DNA of 8,795 bases, from positions 1-8,795 of the forward strand of contig JAJRSX010000027.1 in assembly GCA_024278555.1 (NCBI GenBank), given 5' to 3'. A program made the position numbers and the translations under genes. Below are positions 1-4,521 of this stretch, piece after piece (the stretch's first letter is position 1; each line of letters starts with the position of its first letter). The notes beneath the pieces are model-generated. The model was not told where the DNA came from, ran no database searches, and was given only the letters and a program-made list of their open reading frames with translations. The stretch comes from a bacterium (GTDB lineage: Bacteria > CG2-30-53-67 > CG2-30-70-394).

Positions 1-141
1 AACCGGATCGACAAGACGAATGACCGCCTCAACCATCTCTACGAGGTGATCGTCCGCCGGGACGAGCACGTCGTTTTGGCGGAGAAGATGGAGCGTCTGG
101 AGTCCGAGGTCGCGGAGATCAAGCGCAAGCTCGCCGCGTGA
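1..141 (+). CDS. C-terminal fragment of a coiled-coil protein
   Basis: The first frame is open from the window edge to a TGA at 139-141 and encodes 46 residues, starting NRIDKTNDRL and ending EIKRKLAA. The composition (many Glu, Lys, Arg, with Leu/Ile/Val spaced as in heptads, as in EKMERLESEVAEIKRKL) indicates an amphipathic helix, probably the last coiled-coil segment of a longer protein. There is no hydrophobic membrane segment in the visible part. I do not recognise the family, and the N-terminal domains lie outside the window. No clear terminator follows; the DNA after the stop is gene-free and repeat-bearing. The frame is supported by sensible amino-acid use and the clean stop, but a fragment this short cannot be assigned a function. 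Confidence 0.6.
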   Translation, partial: NRIDKTNDRLNHLYEVIVRRDEHVVLAEKMERLESEVAEIKRKLAA

Positions 142-206
142 GGGGAGGGCGGGTGTCTCGGGCGATGCAACCGAGATCCCTCTCGGCCTTGAAGGCATGG
201 GCTCGC

Positions 207-238
207 GCAAAGCCGCAAAGACGCAAAGACGCCAAGGG
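207..238 (+). repeat. Degenerate 8-mer tandem repeat, four units
   Basis: Four consecutive octamers are visible: GCAAAGCC, GCAAAGAC, GCAAAGAC, GCCAAGGG. Units differ at one to three positions. Related units in the opposite orientation lie at 570-631. Function unknown; this is intergenic DNA. Confidence 0.8.
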
Positions 239-302
239 TGATCCCGAACGCGGCGGCGCAGGTAGTCTCCCTGAGGCGGGGAGCTCCTGGCAGGGTTTTC
301 AG

Positions 303-330
303 CCACGGAACCCACGGAATCGCACGGAAA
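303..330 (+). repeat. Degenerate 9-mer tandem repeat, three units
   Basis: Three nonamers in a row: CCACGGAAC, CCACGGAAT, CGCACGGAA, followed by one more A. The reverse complement of this motif recurs at 711-738. Nothing indicates a coding role. Confidence 0.8.
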
Positions 331-452
331 GGGGGGTGATGTTGCGCGTCGCCTCGACGAGCCCTCCGTGCCCCCGGTGGTGACAACCGCTCCCGGCCCA
401 CGCCATCCCTCGGCCCACCGCCAACGACACCACCCTCCAGTCCAACTCCCCC

Positions 453-480
453 CTGTCTACTGTCTATTACCTACTGTCTC
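453..480 (+). repeat. Degenerate 7-mer tandem repeat, four units
   Basis: Four heptamers: CTGTCTA, CTGTCTA, TTACCTA, CTGTCTC, followed by a partial CTG. It sits between the forward and reverse repeat groups of the 8-mer and 9-mer types. Confidence 0.75.
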
Positions 481-569
481 CTGCAGTCCGCCTTCCCGGC
501 CCCCGCCGCTCCTCGATTCACCGCCGGAGACGCCCCGCCCTCGGGCCCGCCTCCCCCTTGCGCCCTAGC

Positions 570-631
570 GTCTTCGCGCCTTTGCGTTGACCTGTTCCCC
601 TTCGTGGTCTTCGCGCCCTTGGCGTCTTCGC
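570..631 (-). repeat. Reverse-oriented 8-mer repeat group
   Basis: Units GTCTTCGC (570-577, 607-614 and 624-631), GCCTTTGC (578-585) and GCCCTTGG (615-622) are reverse-complement relatives of the octamers at 207-238. They fall in two clusters separated by about 20 bases. The tail unit GCCCTTGG corresponds to CCAAGGGC, matching the end of the forward array. Confidence 0.7.
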
Positions 632-710
632 GGTGAGCCCTGCCTTCCAAGCTGTTGCCGTGCCCCTGGTGTTCACCGCCAGCGACGCCTCTGCCCGTGG
701 CTCGCTTCCC

Positions 711-738
711 TTCCGTGCCCTTCCGTGGATTCCGTGGC
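711..738 (-). repeat. Reverse-oriented 9-mer tandem repeat
   Basis: TTCCGTGCC (plus one C), TTCCGTGGA and TTCCGTGGC follow each other directly. They are the reverse complement of the CCACGGAA units at 303-330. The pair forms a widely separated inverted repeat about 380 bases apart. Confidence 0.75.
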
Positions 739-803
739 TTTCTCCCTTCCCCGCCCCCAGCTAGCTGTCGCCCGACATTCTGCGATCTGCAACGCAGACC
801 GCA

Positions 804-825
804 CGCGGGTACAACCCGCTCCTAC
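804..825 (-). repeat. Solo REP-like hairpin
   Basis: GCGGG (805-809), loop TACAA, CCCGC (815-819), then TCCTAC. Read on the minus strand it begins GTAGGAGCGGG. This is the same as the right half of the complete elements at 2138-2222 and 4384-4467; the TACAA loop matches the latter copy exactly. A GTAG foot beside a hairpin is the known hallmark of REP sequences acted on by RAYT (Y1-type) transposases; no such gene is in the window. Confidence 0.75.
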
Positions 826-867
826 CCACCTCCTCTTCCCCTCTTCCGCGTTGAGCCACCGATCGTC

Positions 868-891
868 ATTTCAAAAAACATTTTTTGAAAT
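868..891. promoter_or_regulatory. Perfect palindrome, possible operator of the ATPase gene
   Basis: Two 11-base arms (868-878 ATTTCAAAAAA and 881-891) are perfect reverse complements around a CA centre. The AT-rich block stands out against the GC-rich surroundings, and its last base is the first base of the -35 hexamer TTGACA. That position suits a repressor site. It has no U-run after a GC stem, so it is unlikely to be a terminator. Which protein would bind is unknown. Confidence 0.55.
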
Positions 892-919
892 TGACACAAA
901 CACCCCGTACGAGGATAAG
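891..919 (+). promoter_or_regulatory. Sigma70-type promoter of the ATPase gene
   Basis: TTGACA (891-896, full consensus) is followed by a 17-base spacer and GATAAG (914-919, 4 of 6 matches to TATAAT). The -10 box ends 7 bases before the ATG at 927, so transcription would begin at or next to the start codon, giving a leaderless message. A GAGG at 911-914 could act as a ribosome binding site only if transcription starts further upstream, and its 12-base spacing is long. Confidence 0.55.
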
Positions 920-926
920 CTCGACC

Positions 927-2120
927 ATGTTTGAACGGCTCCTTGCCCACACCCTCAGACGCCGGGCGCAGACCATGCCGGTCGTGGCGGTGGTGGGACC
1001 GCGGCAGTCGGGGAAGACCACCCTGGTGCGAGAGCTCTTTGGCGGACACCTCTACCTCTCATTGGAGCGGCCCGATGTACGGGCCGAGGCGCTGGAAGAT
1101 CCCCTCGGATTTCTAGGCCAGGCGGCGGACGGGATGATTCTCGATGAGGTGCAGCGGGCACCGGAGCTGCTCTCCTACATCCAGGGGATCGTGGACGACG
1201 AAGATCGGCCGGGTCACTTTATTCTGACAGGATCGCAAAACCTGCTACTGATGGAGGGGATCTCCCAGACCCTGGCGGGAAGGATCGCCCTACTACGGCT
1301 GCTACCCCTGTCGCTGAACGAGCTATGTAGCCGCCCGCCGGTGGAGGTGAGCGAATTGAACGTCGTGGAGGCGCCACCCCCTCCCATCGATCGGGAACTA
1401 TGGGAGACCGTCTGGTCCGGGCTCTACCCGCGCATCCACGACAAGGCGCTGCACGCCAGTGAGTGGCTTGGCGATTACTTCCGGACCTACGTGGAGCGTG
1501 ACCTTCGCGAGGTCTTACGGGTGATGGACCTGGACCGATTCGAGTCCTTCGTCCGCCTGTTGGCGGCCCGCACCGGCCAGGAGCTGAATCTGAACGGGCT
1601 GGCGGCGGACGCCGGGATCAGCCAGCCGACGGCAAAGCAGTGGCTCACGGCCCTGCGGGTGGGATTCATCGTGACCCTCCTCCAGCCCTATCACGAAAAC
1701 TACCGCAAGCGGCTGCGCCGGCGTCCCAAGCTCCACTTTCTCGATACCGGCCTTGCCTGCTACCTGCTGGGGATCCGTTCCCCCGACCAGCTCCGTCGCC
1801 ACCCCCTGCGCGGCGCGCTCTTCGAAAGCTTCGTGGTCGGAGAGCTGACCAAGGGGTTTGAGCATCAGGGCCGTGAAGCGCCTCTGTACCACTGGCGCGA
1901 TGCCACCGGCCATGAGATCGACGTACTCATCGATCTGGGAGAACGACAGATTCCCGTGGAGATCAAATCCGGCCGCACGGTCGCCGCCGACGCCCTCGAC
2001 AACCTACGCTGGTGGACGGGGCTGAAGGTCAACCCTAACACCGGCGGTCTCCTCGTCTACGGGGGCGACCACGCCCGCATGCGTAGTGGCTTCGCCATCC
2101 GCCCGTGGTTCCTGGGCTAA
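927..2120 (+). CDS. AAA-family ATPase with DUF4143 C-terminal domain
   Basis: A 397-residue protein of the widespread AAA_14/DUF4143 class. The N-terminal P-loop domain has Walker A GPRQSGKT (residues 24-31), Walker B MILDE (70-74) and a sensor-like LTGSQ (100-104). A winged-helix-like stretch follows around 225-245 (DAGISQPTAKQWLTAL). The C-terminal DUF4143 part has the layout of a PD-(D/E)xK nuclease-like fold: FESFVVGEL (299-307), EIDVLI (330-335) and VEIKSG (344-349). Family length is usually about 380-430, so it looks complete. I chose ATG 927 (MFERLL) because the family starts just before the P-loop region, and the upstream in-frame ATG at 885 lies inside the palindrome and before the promoter. 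The biochemical role of these ATPases is not established; they are common accessory genes near mobile or toxin-antitoxin loci. It is monocistronic, followed by a REP-like element. Confidence 0.9.
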   Translation: MFERLLAHTLRRRAQTMPVVAVVGPRQSGKTTLVRELFGGHLYLSLERPDVRAEALEDPLGFLGQAADGMILDEVQRAPELLSYIQGIVDDEDRPGHFILTGSQNLLLMEGISQTLAGRIALLRLLPLSLNELCSRPPVEVSELNVVEAPPPPIDRELWETVWSGLYPRIHDKALHASEWLGDYFRTYVERDLREVLRVMDLDRFESFVRLLAARTGQELNLNGLAADAGISQPTAKQWLTALRVGFIVTLLQPYHENYRKRLRRRPKLHFLDTGLACYLLGIRSPDQLRRHPLRGALFESFVVGELTKGFEHQGREAPLYHWRDATGHEIDVLIDLGERQIPVEIKSGRTVAADALDNLRWWTGLKVNPNTGGLLVYGGDHARMRSGFAIRPWFLG

Positions 2121-2137
2121 CCACGAAATCCGCGTTG

Positions 2138-2222
2138 GTAGGAGGGGGTTGCACCCCCGACCCCGGCCCCAAGGGCCGGCCGGCGCCGCGGGCGCCGGAT
2201 CGCGGGTGCAACCCGCTCCTAC
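2138..2222. repeat. Complete REP-like doublet, copy 1
   Basis: The outer arms are GTAGGAG and, inverted, CTCCTAC. Inside are four hairpins in order: GGGGG-TTGCA-CCCCC (2144-2158), CCGGCCC-CAA-GGGCCGG, CCGGCGCC-GCG-GGCGCCGG and GCGGG-TGCAA-CCCGC (2202-2216). The two terminal hairpins are inverted versions of each other with a swapped base pair. The last 75 bases (2149-2223) are identical to 3624-3698. It lies between the ATPase stop and the vapBC promoter and probably also acts as a transcript end or barrier. Confidence 0.85.
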
Positions 2223-2235
2223 CACACCCGATCCG

Positions 2236-2272
2236 TTGACAGAAACAGGTGCACGCCTTACTTTTGGTAAGG
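2236..2272 (+). promoter_or_regulatory. Promoter and inverted-repeat operator of the vapBC pair
   Basis: TTGACA (2236-2241) is followed by a 17-base spacer and a weak TACTTT (2259-2264). Overlapping the -10 is an inverted repeat, CCTTAC (2256-2261) and GTAAGG (2267-2272), separated by TTTTG. AbrB-type antitoxins commonly repress their own operon by binding such repeats at the promoter, so autoregulation here is likely but inferred. Confidence 0.5.
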
Positions 2273-2293
2273 AGACCATGTCAAGGAGTTCCC

Positions 2294-2533
2294 ATGCCAT
2301 CTGCGGTCGTAACCAGCAAAGGACAGATCACCATTCCCAAAGAGGTGAGAGATTCCCTCGGGCTCGAACCCGGGAGTCGACTCACCTTCCGGATGCGTGA
2401 TGATGGTGTCGTCGAAGTGCAACCCGAGACCCTCGACGTATTGTCGTTGTGCGGAATCATCAAGCCCAAGGTCCGCAACGTCACCATCGAGCAGATGAAC
2501 GCGGCCATCCGCAAGGCGGCCACACGCCGATGA
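2294..2533 (+). CDS. vapB: AbrB/MazE/SpoVT-type antitoxin (VapB-like)
   Basis: A 79-residue protein. The first ~45 residues form the swapped-hairpin AbrB fold: AVVTSKGQITIPKEVRDSLGL, then GSRLTFRMRDDGVVEV. This domain binds operator DNA as a dimer. The C-terminal tail (about 48-79, with NVTIEQMNAAIRKA) is the part that in this family folds onto the partner toxin and blocks it. ATG 2294 is chosen because it starts directly at the domain and has AAGGAG (2283-2288) 5 bases upstream; a longer frame from GTG 2249 would run through the promoter. Its stop overlaps the next gene's start by ATGA, so the two are translationally coupled. It probably represses its own promoter through the inverted repeat at 2256-2272. 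Confidence 0.9.
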   Translation: MPSAVVTSKGQITIPKEVRDSLGLEPGSRLTFRMRDDGVVEVQPETLDVLSLCGIIKPKVRNVTIEQMNAAIRKAATRR

Positions 2534-2925
2534 TCGCGCTGGACCCCAACGTCCTCGTCCGCTTCCTGGTCGAGGACGACGCCGCCCAGACGCGGCGTGC
2601 CAAGAGACTCATCCAGAAGACAGAAGCTGCGGGGAGGACCTGTTACGTCTCGGATGTCGTCGTGTGCGAGCTGGTCTGGGTTCTCACCTCCAGCTACCGC
2701 GTCCGCCGTGCAGAGATCGCCGAGGTCCTGCGGAAACTGACCACCTCCCGGCAGATGACCTTCGACGCCACCGATCGCATCACCCGCGCCCTTGATGCAT
2801 TTACCACCGGCCGAGGCGACTTCGCCGACTACCTCCTCCGCGAGCATGCACGCAGAGCCGGCTGCGAAACGGTGGCCACCTTCGACCGCGTGCTCTTGAA
2901 AGAGCATGGCTACACGGCACCCTGA
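2530..2925 (+). CDS. vapC: PIN-domain ribonuclease toxin (VapC-like)
   Basis: A 131-residue single-domain PIN protein, the usual VapC length. The acidic metal-binding residues expected for the fold are present: D5 (MIALD), E47 (VVCELVW), D97/D100 (GDFADYLL) and D119 (ATFDRVL), so it should be an active Mg/Mn-dependent RNase. VapC toxins typically cut tRNA or rRNA; the target here cannot be read from the sequence. ATG 2530 overlaps the antitoxin TGA (ATGA), a classic coupled arrangement. The stop codon (2923-2925) lies inside a perfect 10-bp hairpin (2922-2944) that resembles the one at the end of the FadL gene at 4522-4544. Confidence 0.92.
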   Translation: MIALDPNVLVRFLVEDDAAQTRRAKRLIQKTEAAGRTCYVSDVVVCELVWVLTSSYRVRRAEIAEVLRKLTTSRQMTFDATDRITRALDAFTTGRGDFADYLLREHARRAGCETVATFDRVLLKEHGYTAP

Positions 2926-2944
2926 TTTTGCCGCGCAAAATCAG
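2922..2944 (+). terminator. Hairpin carrying the vapC stop codon
   Basis: CTGATTTTGC (2922-2931), loop CGC, GCAAAATCAG (2935-2944): a perfect 10-bp stem. The TGA of vapC is bases 2-4 of the left arm. It could end or stabilise the message, but there is no U-run. It is a sibling of the 4522-4544 hairpin, with one T-A to C-G pair change, so it may be a dispersed repeat rather than a dedicated terminator. Confidence 0.65.
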
Positions 2945-2950
2945 ATGAGA

Positions 2951-2968
2951 TTGGGGACATACCCCCAA
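2951..2968. repeat. Small inverted repeat after vapC
   Basis: TTGGGG (2951-2956) and CCCCAA (2963-2968) flank a 6-base loop, ACATAC. It lies between the stop-codon hairpin and the truncated REP element. It may be part of either; a separate role is not shown. Confidence 0.4.
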
Positions 2969-2984
2969 CCCCGCCACCACGGTG

Positions 2985-3024
2985 GCAGGAGGGGGTTGCA
3001 CCCCCGACCCCGGCCCCAAGGGCC
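2985..3024 (+). repeat. Truncated REP-like element, copy 2 (left half)
   Basis: GCAGGAG followed by GGGGG-TTGCA-CCCCC and the start of the next hairpin, ending in GGCCCCAAGGGCC at 3024. Up to there it matches copy 1 apart from the T-to-C change in the GTAG foot. The third hairpin and the right arm are missing, so this is a half element between vapBC and the next gene pair. Confidence 0.8.
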
Positions 3025-3062
3025 TACCCTTCGAGGTGTGCCTCTTCGCGCCTGTCGCGCGT

Positions 3063-3090
3063 TTGCCATCCAGACAGGAACCGCTACGCT
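3063..3090 (+). promoter_or_regulatory. Possible promoter of the DUF4258-like/DUF2283 pair
   Basis: TTGCCA (3063-3068), 16-base spacer, TACGCT (3085-3090). The -10 match is weak (TA...T). It ends 6 bases before the ATG at 3097, and no ribosome binding site is at a usable distance, which would fit a leaderless message. Confidence 0.35.
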
Positions 3091-3096
3091 GCCCAC

Positions 3097-3339
3097 ATGG
3101 CCCAGTACCGATTCACCGACTACTTTGAGAAAGAGGTGTTGAGAAAGCGGCCGTACATTCGGAAAGAGTGGTGCATCCGGGTTCTCGATAATCCGCTCAG
3201 GAGCGAACCGCAAGAAAAGAAACGTCTCCGCTTCTGGGGAGCCATCCCCGAGCTCGACGGACGCTTCTTGAGAGTCATTACCCTCGCCGACCGTATCACC
3301 ATCCACAACGCCTTCCCCGACAGGAGGTTCAAACCGTGA
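3097..3339 (+). CDS. Small DUF4258-like protein, candidate toxin partner
   Basis: An 80-residue basic protein. The start resembles small RelE/DUF4258-like folds (YRFTDYFEKEVLRKRPYI at 4-21), and the end has a beta-rich section: RFWGAIPELDGRFLRVITL, ITIHNAF, DRRFKP. I recognise the general pattern (helical N-terminus, then strands with an aromatic/Arg-rich end) but would not swear to the exact family. It overlaps the next gene by GTGA, and such DUF4258-type/DUF2283 neighbours often occur as two-gene units, so a toxin-antitoxin or similar two-component role is plausible and unproven. There is no signal peptide or membrane segment. Good ribosome binding sequence is lacking; see the promoter entry. 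It is flanked by REP-like elements on both sides of the pair. Confidence 0.75.
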   Translation: MAQYRFTDYFEKEVLRKRPYIRKEWCIRVLDNPLRSEPQEKKRLRFWGAIPELDGRFLRVITLADRITIHNAFPDRRFKP

Positions 3340-3554
3340 AGCTGAACTATTACCCGGACACCGATTCGCTCTATATCGACCTCTCGAACAAACCGAGCAG
3401 TGAAACGCGCGAGATTTCCGAGGGCGTCCTCCTCGACTACGATAGCGAAGGAAACTTGGTTGGAATTGATATCGATAACGCAAGCCACAAGGTACAGCTC
3501 AAAGAGTTGACCCTGAGCAGGCTCCCCATCGAGCTCCACAACATCGCAGCCTGA
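3336..3554 (+). CDS. DUF2283 family protein, candidate antitoxin partner
   Basis: A 72-residue protein with the DUF2283 signature: MKLNYYPDTDSLYIDLS, then SETREISEGVLLDYDSEGNLVGIDIDNAS. The family is short, acidic and beta-rich with a final helix; length is normal. The start is GTG 3336 in a GTGA overlap with the upstream stop (3337-3339), supported by AGGAGG at 3322-3327 with an 8-base gap, a stronger ribosome binding site than the first gene has. A higher translation rate of the acidic partner would fit an antitoxin, but that is inference; no DUF2283 function can be read here. The pair is followed by a 32-bp palindrome and REP copy 3, which separate it from the convergent mazF. Confidence 0.88.
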   Translation: MKLNYYPDTDSLYIDLSNKPSSETREISEGVLLDYDSEGNLVGIDIDNASHKVQLKELTLSRLPIELHNIAA

Positions 3555-3591
3555 CGCCACCATCCAGCCAACCCGCCGCACCCTCGCCACC

Positions 3592-3623
3592 CCAACCCCA
3601 ACCCCCGCGGGGGTTGGGGTTGG
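3592..3623. terminator. 32-bp perfect palindrome between convergent genes
   Basis: A perfect inverted repeat centred at 3607/3608. The left arm is CCAACCCCAACCCCCG and the right arm is its reverse complement. It follows the DUF2283 stop by 37 bases and abuts REP copy 3, replacing that copy's GTAGGAGGGGG arm. It may serve as a bidirectional terminator with the adjoining hairpins, though neither strand has a U-run. Confidence 0.5.
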
Positions 3624-3697
3624 TTGCACCCCCGACCCCGGCCCCAAGGGCCGGCCGGCGCCGCGGGCGCCGGATCGCGGGTGCAACCCGCTCCTAC
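3624..3697. repeat. REP-like element, copy 3 (left arm replaced)
   Basis: From TTGCACCCCC onward it is identical to copy 1 through the right-hand CTCCTAC. The left foot (GTAGGAG plus the G run) is missing and a GGGGTTGGGGTTGG run stands in its place. It lies in the gap between the convergent DUF2283 and mazF genes. Confidence 0.85.
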
Positions 3698-3718
3698 CCG
3701 CCATCCCCCGACAGGCTG

Positions 3719-4063
3719 TTAACGGCCAAGTACGACGTCGATGCCGTTCAGGATGAGCTCCAGCTTCTGTGACGATACCCTTCCCACCGGCTTGATCAAC
3801 ACGCCGCGATCCAGTGCCACGACCAGGGAAACATTTGCCACAGAATCTTTTGGGAGGCCCGTACCCCGCGCCCGGAGCAACACATTGCCCGGTGCCTCGG
3901 CCCAGCGGAGGTTGCTGGTCAAGGGTACGCAGACCACCGTCCTGATGCGGCTCCGGTTAAACGGCTCCCCCTGCACCACCACCACCGGCCTCCGAAAACC
4001 GGGAGCCGAACCCACGGGGTCGCCAAGGTCGGCCCACCATACGTCGCCCTGAGAGATCACCAC
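3719..4063 (-). CDS. mazF: MazF/PemK-type endoribonuclease toxin
   Basis: A protein of 114 residues from GTG 4063, the usual MazF size. It begins MVISQGDVWWADLG, the typical first strand of the PemK/MazF SH3-like barrel, followed by GFRRPVVVVQ, VCVPLTSN and GLPKDSVANVS. The conserved Arg in RRPVVVV (R25) and Thr in PLTSN (T49) match the catalytic pair known from MazF, so it should be an active sequence-specific mRNA interferase; the cut site is unknown. Start choice is uncertain: TTG 4069 is the longest, GTG 4063 gives the usual family N-terminus, and GTG 4060 gives a GTGA overlap with the mazE stop. All overlap mazE, so translation is coupled. It faces the DUF2283 gene tail to tail, separated by REP copy 3. 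Confidence 0.92.
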   Translation of the reverse strand: MVISQGDVWWADLGDPVGSAPGFRRPVVVVQGEPFNRSRIRTVVCVPLTSNLRWAEAPGNVLLRARGTGLPKDSVANVSLVVALDRGVLIKPVGRVSSQKLELILNGIDVVLGR

Positions 4064-4293
4064 TCGCAATGTTCCAGAACACGACGCGCGGCTTCGGAGA
4101 CAAATGGGTCCACCTCACCTTCCAATTCTCCGCACAGATGGTCGAGTCTCTCTGTCACGGCGTCGGACGAATGCCGGGCAACGTACTCGCGCAGCGCGCG
4201 ACGATAGAGCTCGCTCCGCGTCACCTTCAGCCGCTTGGCCAAATAATCCGCGCGGGAGAACACATCATCTGGGATGGAGACAGCCGTTTTCAT
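4057..4293 (-). CDS. mazE: Ribbon-helix-helix antitoxin (MazE-like)
   Basis: A 78-residue protein. Residues 1-45 form a ribbon-helix-helix domain: MKTAVSIPDDVFSRADYLAKRL, then KVTRSELYRRALREYV. The acidic C-terminal part (about 50-78, with LDHLCGELEGEVDPF and RRVLEHCEW) is expected to wrap the MazF dimer. ATG 4293 is chosen because it begins exactly at the first strand; a longer frame up to 4356 would run through the promoter. There is no ribosome binding site before it, but TATACT lies 6 bases upstream, suggesting a leaderless message. The stop (4059-4057) overlaps the mazF start region. RHH antitoxins normally repress their own promoter. A CopG-type label would be equally fair; the pairing with MazF gives the name. 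Confidence 0.88.
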   Translation of the reverse strand: MKTAVSIPDDVFSRADYLAKRLKVTRSELYRRALREYVARHSSDAVTERLDHLCGELEGEVDPFVSEAARRVLEHCEW

Positions 4294-4299
4294 ACCCAC

Positions 4300-4329
4300 A
4301 GTATAACCACGACATCCATACAAGGTCCA
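4300..4329 (-). promoter_or_regulatory. Promoter of mazEF, probably leaderless
   Basis: On the minus strand TGGACC (4329-4324, 4 of 6 to TTGACA), an 18-base spacer, then TATACT (4305-4300, 5 of 6 to TATAAT). The -10 ends 6 bases before ATG 4293, so the transcript would start at or just before the start codon. Confidence 0.55.
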
Positions 4330-4383
4330 CCTTCCCGTACGTGCATATATCCCCACGGCACCCCCACCCCCCGCCCCGCGGTG

Positions 4384-4467
4384 GTAGGAGGGGGTTGCAC
4401 CCCCGACCCCGGCCCCAAGGGCCGGCCGGCGCCGCGGCGCCGGATCGCGGGTACAACCCGCTCCTAC
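4384..4467. repeat. Complete REP-like doublet, copy 4
   Basis: Same order of four hairpins and GTAGGAG/CTCCTAC feet as copy 1. It differs by one base less in the third hairpin, which becomes a perfect 18-base palindrome with its stem kept, and by TACAA instead of TGCAA in the last loop. It lies between the mazEF promoter and the terminator of the outer-membrane protein gene. Confidence 0.87.
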
Positions 4468-4483
4468 CTACCCCACAAAACAA

Positions 4484-4516
4484 AAGGGGCGTGGCGGCAA
4501 CGCCGCCACGCCCCTT
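4484..4516 (-). terminator. Rho-independent terminator of the FadL-type gene
   Basis: A 15-bp perfect stem (4484-4498 with 4502-4516) and AAC/GTT loop, GC-rich (GGGGCGTGGCGGC). On the minus strand it is followed by TTGTTTTG. It begins 24 bases past the stop codon of the minus-strand gene, with the stop-codon hairpin (4522-4544) just before it. This is the clearest intrinsic terminator in the window. Confidence 0.85.
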
Positions 4517-4521
4517 GATAT

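Larger units (their letters stand above)
142..866. other. Gene-free region with short tandem repeats
   Basis: About 725 bases with no convincing gene. The short open frames here have low-complexity Pro/Arg/Ser-rich translations and run across the tandem repeats. The region holds an 8-mer array (207-238), a 9-mer array (303-330), a 7-mer array (453-480), a reverse-oriented 8-mer group (570-631), a reverse-oriented 9-mer array (711-738) and a solo REP-like hairpin (804-825). The rest is C/T-rich on the plus strand and shows nothing else I can name. Confidence 0.7.

Noticed and set aside
138-383. Plus-strand frame starting at GTG 138
   Set aside because: It runs through the octamer and nonamer arrays, has no ribosome binding site and has low-complexity translation.
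885-926. Upstream ATG at 885 as start of the ATPase gene
   Set aside because: It lies inside the 868-891 palindrome and before the -35/-10 boxes, and the extra 14 residues are not typical of the family.
2281-2907. 208-residue minus-strand frame across vapBC
   Set aside because: It is the shadow of two well-supported plus-strand genes with a ribosome binding site and family motifs; its own translation shows nothing recognisable.
3602-3623. G-quadruplex in the GGGGGTTGGGGTTGG run
   Set aside because: Only two runs of three or more G are present with one GG, so at best a weak two-layer structure. The perfect palindrome is the stronger signal.
2138-4467. Integron cassette array with attC sites between toxin-antitoxin cassettes
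   Set aside because: The inter-gene palindromes are near-identical, carry GTTGCAC rather than the GTTRRRY core, have GTAG feet and short symmetrical hairpins, and there is no integrase. REP-like elements explain them better.
804-4467. CRISPR-like array because of recurring palindromic repeats
   Set aside because: Copies are separated by whole genes of differing length, not by uniform short spacers, and no cas gene is present.
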